Origin: Egibacteraceae bacterium
GTDB lineage: Bacteria; Actinomycetota; Nitriliruptoria; Euzebyales; Egibacteraceae
DNA: 64,000 nt
Assembly: GCA_030446745.1 (NCBI GenBank)
Contig: JAUJMS010000010.1
Coordinates: 21,805 to 85,804 of the forward strand
Reading direction: 5' to 3'
Shown: in pieces, positions 50,640 to 60,972 of the stretch
Layout of the letters: each line of letters opens with the position of its first letter
Position numbering within the stretch: the first letter of the stretch is position 1
Position numbers and translations under genes: made by a program
Notes under the pieces: generated by a model
Databases searched by the model: none
What the model was told of the DNA's origin: nothing
The model's input: the letters and a program-made list of their open reading frames with translations, nothing else

Positions 50640-52181
50640 ATGCCGCTGCTCGCCTCCCGCATCGTGCGCACCCTGGTGCTCGCCGCACTGGTGCTCGCCG
50701 CGCTCCCCGCCCTCCCGGCGGCTTCGGCGCCGGCTCGCAGCGCCGCCGTTCCCGCGCACCATCCGGACCTCGTCCTCGTCGGCTTCGCCGACGGTGTTGC
50801 CGCCGACGTGCGCGCCGTCGTCCACGCGCGGATGGGCGGGCGCGTCGAGAACCGCTTCGACCACCTCAACCTCGACGTCGTGCGCATCCCCGCGGGGCTC
50901 GCGCCGGTGACCGTCTCGGCGGCGTACGCCGCGCTGGCACCGGTGGCCTACGCGCAGCCGAACTGGCAGATGCGGATCGCCAGCGCGCCCAACGACGTGC
51001 TGTTCGAGGACGAGTGGGGCCTGCACAACACCGGCCAGCCGGTGACGGGAAGCTTCGTGCGCGGTGTCGCCGACGCCGACGTCGATGCGCCCGAGGGTTG
51101 GGACGCGGCCTTCGGAGCCGGCAACTTCCCGAGCAGCGGCGGCGCCCGCGTCGGAATCCTCGACACCGGCATCGACCTGAGCCACGTCGACCTGCTCGGC
51201 AAGACCAAGGCGTGCGCCAACGCGCTGACCGGCACCGGCATCGTCGTCAACGGAAGCTGCTCGGACGACAACCTGCACGGCACCCACGTCGCGGGAACAG
51301 TCGGCGCGATCGCCAACAACAGCGTCGGAGTGGCCGGCGTGGCTCCCAACGCCGAGTTTGCGATCTTCAAGGGTCTTGACGCCGCGGGGGTCGGGTTCTA
51401 CGCCGACATCGTCGCGGGCGTCCACTGGCTGCACACGACCGGTGGGGCGCGGATCATCAGCATGAGCATCGGCGGGCCGCAGGACAACGCGCTTGACAAG
51501 GAGCTGTCCGAGGCCGCCGCCGCGGGCACGCTGCTTATCGCCGCCGCCGGCAACGACGGCGACGACACGCCGAACTACCCCGCCTTTCACCGCGACGTGA
51601 TGTCGGTGGCGGCGGTCGACGCCGCGGGCAAGCGCGCGAGCTTCAGCAACTGCAACAGCGATGTCGAGATCGGCGCTCCGGGTGTGGACGTGTGGTCCAC
51701 CGCGCCGGGCAACACCTACGTCTCCATCAGCGGGACGTCCATGGCGACGCCCCACGTGTCCGGTGTCGCCGCGATGATCATGTGGCGCAATGGACTCGAC
51801 GCCGCCCAGACGCGCAGCGCGCTGCGCAACAACACCGAGGGCGACGGCGGCTGCGGCGGCGTCGGGCGTGTCAACCTCGCCAAGGCGCTGGGCGGCACGA
51901 CGACGACCGAGCCGCCGCCGCCGACCGAGCCCGGCGCCATTGCCGGCAAGGTCACCGACGCGTCGACCAAGTCGGGTGGCGCGATCGCCGGCGCCACCGT
52001 CGACTGCGGCACGGCCGGCAGCGCGAAGACCGCCACGGACGGGAGCTACACGATCACGGACGTGACCCCCGGCAGCTACAGCTGCACGGCGAGCGCGACC
52101 GGCTACCGCTCGAAGCGCCAGAGCGTCACGGTGTCGTCGGGTGCGACGACGACCGCGAACTTCGCGCTGCGCAAGGCCTGA
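50640..52181 (+). CDS. Secreted S8 subtilisin-like protease with C-terminal carboxypeptidase-regulatory-like domain
   Basis: Asp 'RVGILDTGIDLSHVD', His 'HGTHVAGTVGAIANN', Ser 'ISGTSMATPHVSGVAAMI'; C-terminal 'GAIAGKVTDASTKSGGAIAGATVDCG...GSYTITDVTPGSYSCTASATGY'. Confidence 0.93.
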   Translation: MPLLASRIVRTLVLAALVLAALPALPAASAPARSAAVPAHHPDLVLVGFADGVAADVRAVVHARMGGRVENRFDHLNLDVVRIPAGLAPVTVSAAYAALAPVAYAQPNWQMRIASAPNDVLFEDEWGLHNTGQPVTGSFVRGVADADVDAPEGWDAAFGAGNFPSSGGARVGILDTGIDLSHVDLLGKTKACANALTGTGIVVNGSCSDDNLHGTHVAGTVGAIANNSVGVAGVAPNAEFAIFKGLDAAGVGFYADIVAGVHWLHTTGGARIISMSIGGPQDNALDKELSEAAAAGTLLIAAAGNDGDDTPNYPAFHRDVMSVAAVDAAGKRASFSNCNSDVEIGAPGVDVWSTAPGNTYVSISGTSMATPHVSGVAAMIMWRNGLDAAQTRSALRNNTEGDGGCGGVGRVNLAKALGGTTTTEPPPPTEPGAIAGKVTDASTKSGGAIAGATVDCGTAGSAKTATDGSYTITDVTPGSYSCTASATGYRSKRQSVTVSSGATTTANFALRKA

Positions 52182-52192
52182 GGCACCCGTCG

Positions 52193-52951
52193 TCAGCCCG
52201 CCGCGCGGCCGTCGCGGCGGGCTCGCAGGCTCTTGCGGATCAACAGCGGGTAGCCGAGCACGCCGATGGCGGCGAACGAGAACCACTGGATGGCGTACGA
52301 CAGGTGTGACCCTTCGCTGGGCTGCGGCAGCGCCGGCGGGCGGGGCAGCTCCCCGGGCGCGACCGGCTGCTGGGACTCCAGCAGCAACGAGAACGGGTAC
52401 AGCGGCGCGGCGACCTGCGGCTGCAGGCGCTCCGCGTCGACCGCCGAGACGAACGTCAGGCGCTGAGGGTCTCCTCGGCTCGAGCCGGCGCGTGCCGCCG
52501 TGGCGGGGGGTAGGACGATGCCCTCGACACGAACCTCGCCGTCGGGCGGCGCCGCCTGCGCGACCGGTGGCTCGTCGAGGGCGAACGGCACCCAACCACG
52601 GTCGACCAGCACCGCGCGGCCGGCTGCCGTGCGCAGCGGCGTCACGACGTGGTGGCCCGGGGCGTCGCGGTCGGCGCGCGGCGTGAGCAGCACCTCGTCA
52701 CCGACGTCGTAGCGCCCGGTGACCCACACCCGCCGGTAGGCGAGCGCCTTTGCGTCGCCGCCGGCGCCGGCGACGGCGGTCGCGAGGGCTTGGGGCGGCT
52801 GCGACAGGCGTTGTGAGATCAGGGCGTTGTCGGCGCGGCGCTCGTCGAGGCGGCGCAGCTGCCACAAGCCGAGGCTGACGAACAGCACCGCGATCGCCAG
52901 GACCGCCGTGTGCGCCACCAGCCAGCGCGGCCTCAGCAGGAAGCGGTACAC
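52193..52951 (-). CDS. SURF1 family protein
   Basis: 'LAIAVLFVSLGLWQLRRLDERRADNALI', 'YRRVWVTGRYD', 'VLVDRGWVP', 'YAIQWFSFAAIGVLGYPLLI'. Confidence 0.88.
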   Translation of the reverse strand: MYRFLLRPRWLVAHTAVLAIAVLFVSLGLWQLRRLDERRADNALISQRLSQPPQALATAVAGAGGDAKALAYRRVWVTGRYDVGDEVLLTPRADRDAPGHHVVTPLRTAAGRAVLVDRGWVPFALDEPPVAQAAPPDGEVRVEGIVLPPATAARAGSSRGDPQRLTFVSAVDAERLQPQVAAPLYPFSLLLESQQPVAPGELPRPPALPQPSEGSHLSYAIQWFSFAAIGVLGYPLLIRKSLRARRDGRAAG

Positions 52952-52992
52952 GTCGCCAGTCTGCCGTGACCGCGGCAGCGACGTGCCACAAG

Positions 52993-53028
52993 ACGACAGG
53001 GCCCCCGCCGAAGCGGGGGCCCGTTGTC
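52993..53028 (-). terminator. Strong hairpin (bidirectional terminator candidate) after the surface-protein gene
   Basis: 'gggcccccgc-cgaa-gcgggggccc' at 52999-53022, extended by 'acgaca/gttgtc'. Confidence 0.7.
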
Positions 53029-53399
53029 ATGCTTCGCGGCTTGCTACGGCAGCGTGGCGCCGGTCTCACGCGTCCGCAGGAGGCCGACGCCCACCGCCAG
53101 GCTCGTCAGACCCAGCAGGACCAGTGCGACGATGCCCAGGCCGGTGGAGGCGAGGGCGTCGACGACGCCGACCGCCCCCAGCGTGCGCGCGGCGCGCGAT
53201 GCGTTGCCGGCTGCCCCGACGAGCGCGGTCGGCGTCATCCCGGCGATGCCGAGTACGCCCTCGGCCGGCGGCTGGCCGACCGTGGTCTGCGCGTCCGGCG
53301 TCCCGCCGGAACGAGTGATGACGACGTCGGCGACCTCGGTGTCGCCCTCGCGTTCGATGACGACACCGAGCACGCCCTCGTCGATCGGCGGCGTCACCT

Positions 53400-53482
53400 G
53401 GGTGCCGTCAGTGCCGTCAGTGCCGTCAGTGCCGTCAGTGCCGTCGGTGCCGTCAGTGCCGTCGTCAGTGCCGTCAGTGCCC
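53400..53482 (-). repeat. 9-bp tandem repeat (gtgccgtca)n encoding (GTD)n
   Basis: Direct inspection: 'gtgccgtcagtgccgtcagtgccgtca...'. Confidence 0.9.
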
Positions 53483-53894
53483 GGAGGCACACTGCACCCA
53501 GAAGACCTTGCTTGACGTTGTTGCCGCGCTCGTTGTTGCTCTCGACGGTGACCTTGATGTGGAAGCCCTGCTTGGACTGCTCGAAGGCGGCGAGCGCGTC
53601 GCTCAGGTCGTAGAACGCCGACCCGACCAGGGTGTTGCCGCGAACCTTGCCGTCCTTGGTGAAGGTGACACGGTCGTGGCCAGAACGTCCCCGCGACCGG
53701 TCGGCGGCTGGGTGGTGAAGGTCACGTCCGCGAAGTCGTCGTCGAAGCCGAAGAAGTCAACCTCGAAGTCGCAGCCGGGGTGGGGCTCGTTGTCCGGGTG
53801 GTCGTCGAACGGGCGGCCGTCGATCTTGATGGTCCCGGTGTTGCCACCGCGGCCGCGCTCCTTGTCGGTGCCGCCGCCCTTGCCCCTGTCGGGG

Positions 53895-54145
53895 CGGTCG
53901 CCGTTGCCGGGACCGTTGCCTTCGCCCGGACCGTTGACCTCACCGGGACCGTTGCCCTGACCCGGACCGTTGCCCTCGCCCGGACCGTTGCCCTGCCCGG
54001 ACCGTTGCCCTCGCCCGGGACCACGTTGCCCTCGCCGGGACCGTTGCCCTCGCCGGGACCGTTGCCCTCGCCCGGACCGTTGCCCTGGCCGTTGTCGCCG
54101 ACCGGGACGCCGGGACCGTTGCCCTCGCCCGGACCGTTGCCCGCC
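53895..54145 (-). repeat. 18-bp-type tandem repeats encoding collagen-like GNGPGE units
   Basis: Repeated 'ccgttgccctcgcccgga' / 'ccgttgccctcgccggga'. Confidence 0.88.
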
Positions 54146-54312
54146 GTTGTCGCCGCCCGGGTTCGGGTCGCCAGGCGCGCCGGCCGACTTGCCGCGTTCG
54201 CCGCGTGGCGCCTGTCCCGGGGCGCCGGCGGACTTGCCTCGCTCCCCCCGTGGCCCGTGCCCCGGCGCGCTGGCTGACGCCCCGTTGTTGCGCGGTCCCC
54301 GCGACGGCTTGG

Positions 54313-54440
54313 CGGCCGGCTGCGGCTTCGGCTTGGCGGCCGGCTGCGGCTTCGGCTTCGCGGCCGGCTGCGGCTTCGGCTTCGCGGCCGGCCGCGGCGC
54401 TTCGGCTTCGGCTTCGCCGCGGGTTGCGGCTCGGGCTGCG
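54313..54440 (-). repeat. ~24-bp tandem repeats encoding KPKPQPAA units
   Basis: Repeated 'gcggccggctgcggcttcggcttc'. Confidence 0.85.
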
Positions 54441-54705
54441 GCTTCGGCTTGGCCTTCGCGGCCGGCTGCGCCTTTGGTTCGGCCTCGCGCTGGGACTGCG
54501 CCGCGGCAGGCTTGTCCGCCGGGCGCTGCTGGTCGGTCTCGCCGCCCTGACCGCCGCGGCCCTCCGCGGGCGTGTCGGTCTGGCCGGCATCGTCGGGGCG
54601 CCCGCCGTCAGGGGCGGCGGCCGCGAGGCCGGACAGGGCAAGCGTCAATGACGCCGCTACGCAAGTAGCAGCGTGGCGAGGCGTCGAGCAGGCAGTGCGT
54701 GCATC

Positions 54706-54818
54706 GTGGCGATCTCCCGTCGGAAACGACGTGACTGTCGGCTTCCGGGGCGGTCTCGCCACTTGCTCCCTCCGAGGCCTGGCGGCTGTGCGTCAGGGCG
54801 ACCGTGATCGCCTCGGAG
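54706..54818 (-). promoter_or_regulatory. Structured 5' leader candidate of the surface-protein gene
   Basis: Two perfect inverted repeats: gtggcga(54706-54712)/tcgccac(54756-54762) abutting the start codon, and ctccgaggc(54770-54778)/gcctcggag(54810-54818). Confidence 0.45.
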
Positions 54819-54884
54819 ATCGTTGCTCCCGGTACTGCAGCGGACTACGCGGAGTCACTCTACCCGAGAGTAATGCCCCGAAAC

Positions 54885-54918
54885 AAGAAAGCACTCCGTG
54901 TCTCCACGGAGTGCTTGT
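54885..54918 (-). terminator. Rho-independent terminator of the sigH-like gene
   Basis: aagcactccgtg-tctc-cacggagtgctt followed on the minus strand by TTTCTTGTTTC. Confidence 0.85.
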
Positions 54919-54936
54919 AAGTCGTGCGGCTGGAAA

Positions 54937-55725
54937 CTAGACGGCCTCGGTGAGGCGGCGGCTCTGCAGGTGGCAGTCGAGCTTGCGCTTGATCCGCTTC
55001 AGGGCGTTGTCGATGGACTTGACGTGGCGGTCCAGCTCCAGGGCGATCTCCTGGTAGTTCTGGCCCTCGATGTAACGCTGGAGCACCTCGGCCTCGAGGT
55101 CAGACAGGATCTCGCCGAAGTACGCCTCGAGAACGGCGAGCTCCTGGCTGGACACCACGCTGTCGGCGGGGTCGGCGCTGTTCGACACGAACGAGTCGAC
55201 GATCTCGTGGTCGCTCTCGTCGTCGTGGTAGGCCGGCAGGTACAGCGACACGTAGGAGTTCAGCGGCGCGTGCTTCTGGCGGGTGGCCGACTTGATGGCG
55301 GTGATGATCTGGCGCCTGACGCACAGCTCGGCGAAGCCACGGAAGCTGGCCCGGCGCGTGGCGTCGTAGTCGCGGATGGCCTTGTACAGGCCGATCATGC
55401 CTTCCTGCACCACATCCTCGCGGTCGGCGCCAACGAGAAAGTAGGACCGCGCCTTGGCCCGGACGAAGGGGCGATAGCGCTCGAGTACGGTTTCCAGTGC
55501 CTGCGCGTCCCCCCACGCGCGAGCGACGAGGTCCTCGTCGGACTCGGCGGCGGGCGGGGCCGACCAGAGGGGAATGGCTTCCGGCGTCAAGCTATCCCTC
55601 CATCGGCTGCGCGGGTGCGGTGCGGGGCTGCGATGTGCTGCCTGAATGTGACAACGAGTGTGCGGCGCGATGGATGCGCGATCACTCGGCCGGACCGAGA
55701 ATTCATCGCTGGGGCCCAACTTCAC
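54937..55725 (-). CDS. RNA polymerase sigma factor, SigH (sigma-30)-like; true start may be internal
   Basis: 'DEDLVARAWGDAQALETVLERYRPFVRAKARSYFLVGADREDVVQEGMIGLYKAIRDYDATRRASFRGFAELCVRRQIITAIKSATRQKHAPLNSYVSL' and region 4 'LEAEVLQRYIEGQNYQEIALELDRHVKSIDNALKRIKRKL'. Confidence 0.9.
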   Translation of the reverse strand: MKLGPSDEFSVRPSDRASIAPHTRCHIQAAHRSPAPHPRSRWRDSLTPEAIPLWSAPPAAESDEDLVARAWGDAQALETVLERYRPFVRAKARSYFLVGADREDVVQEGMIGLYKAIRDYDATRRASFRGFAELCVRRQIITAIKSATRQKHAPLNSYVSLYLPAYHDDESDHEIVDSFVSNSADPADSVVSSQELAVLEAYFGEILSDLEAEVLQRYIEGQNYQEIALELDRHVKSIDNALKRIKRKLDCHLQSRRLTEAV

Positions 55726-55820
55726 GATCCGTCACAGCGGCGGCGCTCCTGGTTCGGTGATCGTCACAAGCGAGGCATGCGGCGCCCGCAACACGCACAC
55801 GGCGGTGGGGCGGCGGACGC

Positions 55821-56574
55821 TCAGGAGTTCGCAGCGACGTCCGCCCCGGACTGGCGTCGTCGCAGGATTTCGAACAGCGCCACCGCCGCCGCGGCGCCGG
55901 CGTTGAGCGAGTCGAGGGAACCGCGCAGCGGGATCGCGACGCGGACGTCGACGCGCTCGGCGACCAGCCGCGACAGTCCCGCGCCCTCCGAGCCCACGAC
56001 CAGCGCCACCCTGCCGTCGAGCACGCTGCTGTCCCACACCGACTCCGGACCGTCGGCGCTCAGGCCTGCCGACCAGAACCCCGCGCCGGCGAGATCGGTC
56101 AGCGTGCGCACGATGTTGCCGACCCGCACGACCGGCAGCCACGACAACGCCCCGGCGGCGGCCTTCTCCGCCGCCGGCGTCACCGGAGCGCCGCGCCGCT
56201 CGCGCACGACGAGCGCTCCGGCGCCCGCGGCTTCGGCGCTGCGGGCGATCGCGCCGAGGTTGTGCGGATCGGTCACGCCGTCGAGCACGACGACGAGGTC
56301 GCTGTCCACGACGTCGACCAGGGCGGCGTAAGAGTAGGGCGGCGCGAGCGCGACGACGCCCTGGTGCGCCACCCCGCCGGCGAGCTGGTCCAAGGCGGCT
56401 GCGTCGACCCGGCGCACCGCCACACCGGCCACGGCCGCGGCGTCGGCCAGCGCCGCGAGCACCGTCCCACCCCGGCGGTCGATGACGACCTCGGACAGGG
56501 CCCGACCGGCGCGCAGTGCCTCGCGAACGGGCTGGCGCCCCGGCACGGCGTGGGCCAAGGGCGGGCGGCCGCCG

Positions 56575-56582
<8 letters not shown>
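55821..56582 (-). CDS. rlmB: 23S rRNA (guanosine-2'-O-)-methyltransferase RlmB (SpoU family), TTG start proposed
   Basis: 'VPGRQPVREALRAGRALSEVVIDRR', 'VVLDGVTDPHNLGAIARSAEAAGAGALVV', 'LVVGSEGAGLSRLVAERVDVRVAIPLRGSLDSLNAGAAAAVALFEILR'. Confidence 0.9.
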
Positions 56583-57966
<1,384 letters not shown>

Positions 57967-57988
57967 CAACGGGCAGCGTAGAGGCTGC

Positions 57989-58471
57989 TCAGCGCCGTTC
58001 GAGCACCGCGACGGCAAGGCAGGCCATACCTTCGCCGCGCCCGATGGCCCCCAGGGCGTCGGTGCTCGTCGCCTTCACGCTGACCGTGCCGGGGGGCACC
58101 CCGAGCAGCCGTTGCACGGCGTCGGCGATGGCCGTCCGGTACGGCGCCAGGCGCGGACGCTGCGCCACGACCGTGCAGTCCAGGTTGGACAGCGCCCAGC
58201 CGGCGTCGCCCACCCGGCGCAGCGCGTCGGCGACGAACAGCGACGACGGCGCTCCGGCGTAACGGGGGTCGTCACTGCCGAACAGCGTGCCGAGGTCGCC
58301 CAGCGCGGCGGCGCCGAGCACGGCGTCGGTGACCGCATGCAGGACGACGTCGGCGTCGCTGTGGCCGGCCAGGCCGGGACCCTCCGGCACGACGAGCCCG
58401 CCGAGCACCAGCGGCCGGGCCGGGTCGTCGCTGAAGGCGTGCACGTCAAGCCCTTGGCCGACGCGGATCAT
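57989..58471 (-). CDS. ispF: 2-C-methyl-D-erythritol 2,4-cyclodiphosphate synthase
   Basis: 'RVGQGLDVHAFSDDPARPLVLGGLVVPEGPGLAGHSDADVVLHAVTDAVLGAAALGDLGTLFG', 'VSVKATSTDALGAIGRGEGMACLAVAVL'. Confidence 0.95.
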   Translation of the reverse strand: MIRVGQGLDVHAFSDDPARPLVLGGLVVPEGPGLAGHSDADVVLHAVTDAVLGAAALGDLGTLFGSDDPRYAGAPSSLFVADALRRVGDAGWALSNLDCTVVAQRPRLAPYRTAIADAVQRLLGVPPGTVSVKATSTDALGAIGRGEGMACLAVAVLERR

Positions 58472-59175
58472 CGGGCGTCCCGACCCGCGCCCCCGGCGAG
58501 CAGCGCCGCCGCGTGCGCGAGGTCGTCGGGGTAGGTGACCTTGACGTTGCTGCGCTCCCCCTCGATGAGGCGGACCCGCCCGCCGGCACGCTCGACCAGC
58601 GACAGGTCGTCGGTCGCCGCGTCGGCCGCCGACGCGACGCGGGCGTGCACGCGCGCGAGCGTGACGCGGCTGAACACCTGCGGCGTCTGCACCGTCCACA
58701 CCCCGCGGCGGTCGACCGTTCGCAGGACGCTGTTGCGCGTGGTGTCGACGAGCTTGAGCGTGTCGGTGACCGCGAGCCCCGGCGCGACCGCGTCCCATGG
58801 GGGCATCAACGCCGCGACGGTGCGGTCGATCAGCCGTGGGGTGACCAGCGGGCGGGCGGCGTCGTGCACGGCGACGACGCCGTCGCCGGCGCCGCACGAC
58901 TCCAGGCCACGCGACACCGACTCCTGGCGGGTCTCACCGCCGGGGCACAGCACGGCGTCGGGCAGGCCCGCGTCGCGCAGCCATCCGGCGACGCGGTCGG
59001 CGTCGCAGTGAGCCGGTACGACGACGACGATCTCGGCGATGCTCTGCGCCCGCGCGAACGCCCGGGCGGCGTGCACGACGAGCGGCTCTCCGGCCAGCTC
59101 GACGAACGCCTTGGGCGTGCCCGCCTCGAGCCGTTCGCCGGCGCCGGCGGCGACGATGATCGCCGTGCCGTCCAC
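58468..59175 (-). CDS. ispD: 2-C-methyl-D-erythritol 4-phosphate cytidylyltransferase
   Basis: 'IIVAAGAGERLEAGTPKAFVELAGEPLVVHAARAF', 'VAVHDAARPLVTPRLI', 'QTPQVFSR'. Confidence 0.95.
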   Translation of the reverse strand: MDGTAIIVAAGAGERLEAGTPKAFVELAGEPLVVHAARAFARAQSIAEIVVVVPAHCDADRVAGWLRDAGLPDAVLCPGGETRQESVSRGLESCGAGDGVVAVHDAARPLVTPRLIDRTVAALMPPWDAVAPGLAVTDTLKLVDTTRNSVLRTVDRRGVWTVQTPQVFSRVTLARVHARVASAADAATDDLSLVERAGGRVRLIEGERSNVKVTYPDDLAHAAALLAGGAGRDAR

Positions 59176-60282
59176 TCAGGCGCTGGCTCGCGGGACCAGC
59201 CTCGCGGGCCGGTCGGGCGGCACGGCGGTGGCGAACACCATCCGTCCGTTTGGGTTGCTGAGGATGCTCGTCACTTCGGCGTCGATTGTCGTCCCCTGGC
59301 GACCGCGGCCACCCTCGACGACGACCATCGTGCCGTCGGCGAGGTAGCCGACACCCTGCTCGCGCTCGCGCCCCGGCTTGACGACGCGGACGCTGAGGCG
59401 ATCGCCTGGCAGCACCGGCGGGCGCAGGCGGTCGGCGAGCGCGTGCAGGTTGAGCACCGTCACCCCTTGGACCTCGGCGACGCGCCCCAGGTTGCCGTCC
59501 ACCGTCAGCAGCGCCGCGCCCCGGTTCCGCGCCAGCGCGACGAGCTTCGCGTCGACCGCCTCGATCTCAGGGAAGTCGGTGTCGGTCACCTCGACGGCGA
59601 CCCCTGCGGAGCGCTGCAGCGCCGCCAGGACGTCGAGCCCGCGCCGGCCGCGCGCGCGCCGCTCTTCGTCGCCTGCGTCGGCCAGGCCTTGCAGCTCGTA
59701 GAGCACGACCTGTGGCACGACCAGGGTGCCCTCGAGGAAGCCGCAGCGGCACACGTCGACGAGCCTGCCGTCGATCAGCGCCGAGGTGTCGACGATCTTC
59801 GTCCGGCGTCCGCCGCTGGGTGACGCGACCGACAGTCGCCCCGTCGCGCCGAGCGACCGCAGCAGGTCGCCGCCGCGCGCCACGCCGACGCGTATGCCGG
59901 TGGCGGTCAGCACCACCGCCACGAGCGCGGCGACCGGGACGGTGTAGATCTTCGCGCCGAACAACAGCACCGGCCAGACCAGCGCCGCCGACATCGCCAG
60001 CCCGACGATCCCCCCGATCGCGCCGGCCAGCAGCTCCTGGGACGACACCGCGCGCAGCCGCCGCTCGGCGGCGTCGATGCGCCCGAGCGCGAAGCGCCCG
60101 GTGACGCCGCCCACGACGTAGCCAACGCCGGCACCGAGCAACGTGCCGACCAGCAGCGCGGTGTCACCGCTGCGCAGCGCGGGGGTCAGGCGGAAGGCGA
60201 CCGCGGTGGTCAGCACCACGACGGCCAGGCGCACGAGCTCCACCAGCGTCGAGCCGCTCGTCGCGGTGCTGCGGTGCGTCAT
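59176..60282 (-). CDS. PIN/TRAM domain membrane protein (YacL-like)
   Basis: TM helices, 'KIVDTSALIDGRLVDVCRCGFLEGTLVVPQVVLYELQGLADAGDEERRARGRRGLDVL', TRAM-like C-terminus. Confidence 0.88.
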   Translation of the reverse strand: MTHRSTATSGSTLVELVRLAVVVLTTAVAFRLTPALRSGDTALLVGTLLGAGVGYVVGGVTGRFALGRIDAAERRLRAVSSQELLAGAIGGIVGLAMSAALVWPVLLFGAKIYTVPVAALVAVVLTATGIRVGVARGGDLLRSLGATGRLSVASPSGGRRTKIVDTSALIDGRLVDVCRCGFLEGTLVVPQVVLYELQGLADAGDEERRARGRRGLDVLAALQRSAGVAVEVTDTDFPEIEAVDAKLVALARNRGAALLTVDGNLGRVAEVQGVTVLNLHALADRLRPPVLPGDRLSVRVVKPGREREQGVGYLADGTMVVVEGGRGRQGTTIDAEVTSILSNPNGRMVFATAVPPDRPARLVPRASA

Positions 60283-60334
60283 CGGTCTCCCGGCGGTCCG
60301 GCCGGGCGACCGGTCGGTCGACACCGGGGTGGAG

Positions 60335-60817
60335 CTAGTCGGACAGTTTGTCGTCGATGAGAGCTTCGGTCGACTCGTCGTCCTGCTTGATCGCCGCGGC
60401 GAGCTCGGACACCAGGATCTGCTTGGACTTGGTCAGCATGCGCTTCTCGCCGGCCGACAGGCCCTTCTCGCGCTCGCGCAGCGCGAGGTTTCGCACGACC
60501 TCGGCAACCTGGAAGATGTCGCCGCTCTTGAGCTTCTCGTAGTTGGCCTTGAACCGGCGCGACCAGTTGGTCGGCATCGTGCCGTCGCGTGCCTCGAGCA
60601 GCGCGAACACCTTGTCGACCTGCGGTTTGGAGACGACGTCGCGCAGCCCGACCTCGTCGGTCGCGTCGGCGGGAACCATCAGCGTCAGGTCGCCGTAGGT
60701 CAGCCGGAGCACGAGGTAGTCGCGTTCCTCGCCTTGCAGGTTGCGTCGCTCGCGCTTCTCGATGACCGCCGCACCGTGGTGCGGGTAGACAACGGTGTCC
60801 CCAACCCGATAGCTCAT
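60335..60817 (-). CDS. carD: CarD family transcriptional regulator
   Basis: 'MSYRVGDTVVYPHHGAAVIEKRERRNLQGEERDYLVLRLTYGDLTLMVPADATDEVGLRDVVS'. Confidence 0.93.
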   Translation of the reverse strand: MSYRVGDTVVYPHHGAAVIEKRERRNLQGEERDYLVLRLTYGDLTLMVPADATDEVGLRDVVSKPQVDKVFALLEARDGTMPTNWSRRFKANYEKLKSGDIFQVAEVVRNLALREREKGLSAGEKRMLTKSKQILVSELAAAIKQDDESTEALIDDKLSD

Positions 60818-60972
60818 GCGCGTCGCCCCTTGTGGCGCGCCAGCCGGAAGGGCGGCGCTGTCGATTGGTAGCCACATGGTAGCACAGTCCGCGCGACAGC
60901 GGTAATGAAAGTGCTGGTCAGCGCGCTACGGGGGTCCTCCCCGGTTGGGGGAGGCACCTCGTCCCCCACCTG

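Larger units (their letters stand above)
53044..54704 (-). pseudogene. Repeat-rich cell-surface protein with LAxTG sorting-like C-terminus; reading frame broken several times
   Basis: Signal-like 'LTLALSGLAAAAPDGG', (P)QPAAKPK repeats, collagen-like GNGPGEGN repeats, 'GTIKIDGRPFDDHPDNEPHPGCDFEVDFFGFD', 'GNTLVGSAFYDLSDALAAFEQSKQGFHIKVTVES', (GTD)n linker, 'LASTGLGIVALVLLGLTSLAVGVGLLRTR' found collinearly in different frames. Confidence 0.7.

Noticed and set aside
53400-53482. Short regularly repeated sequence considered as a CRISPR array
   Set aside because: 9-bp perfect tandem repeat without spacers, in frame with a (GTD)n linker.
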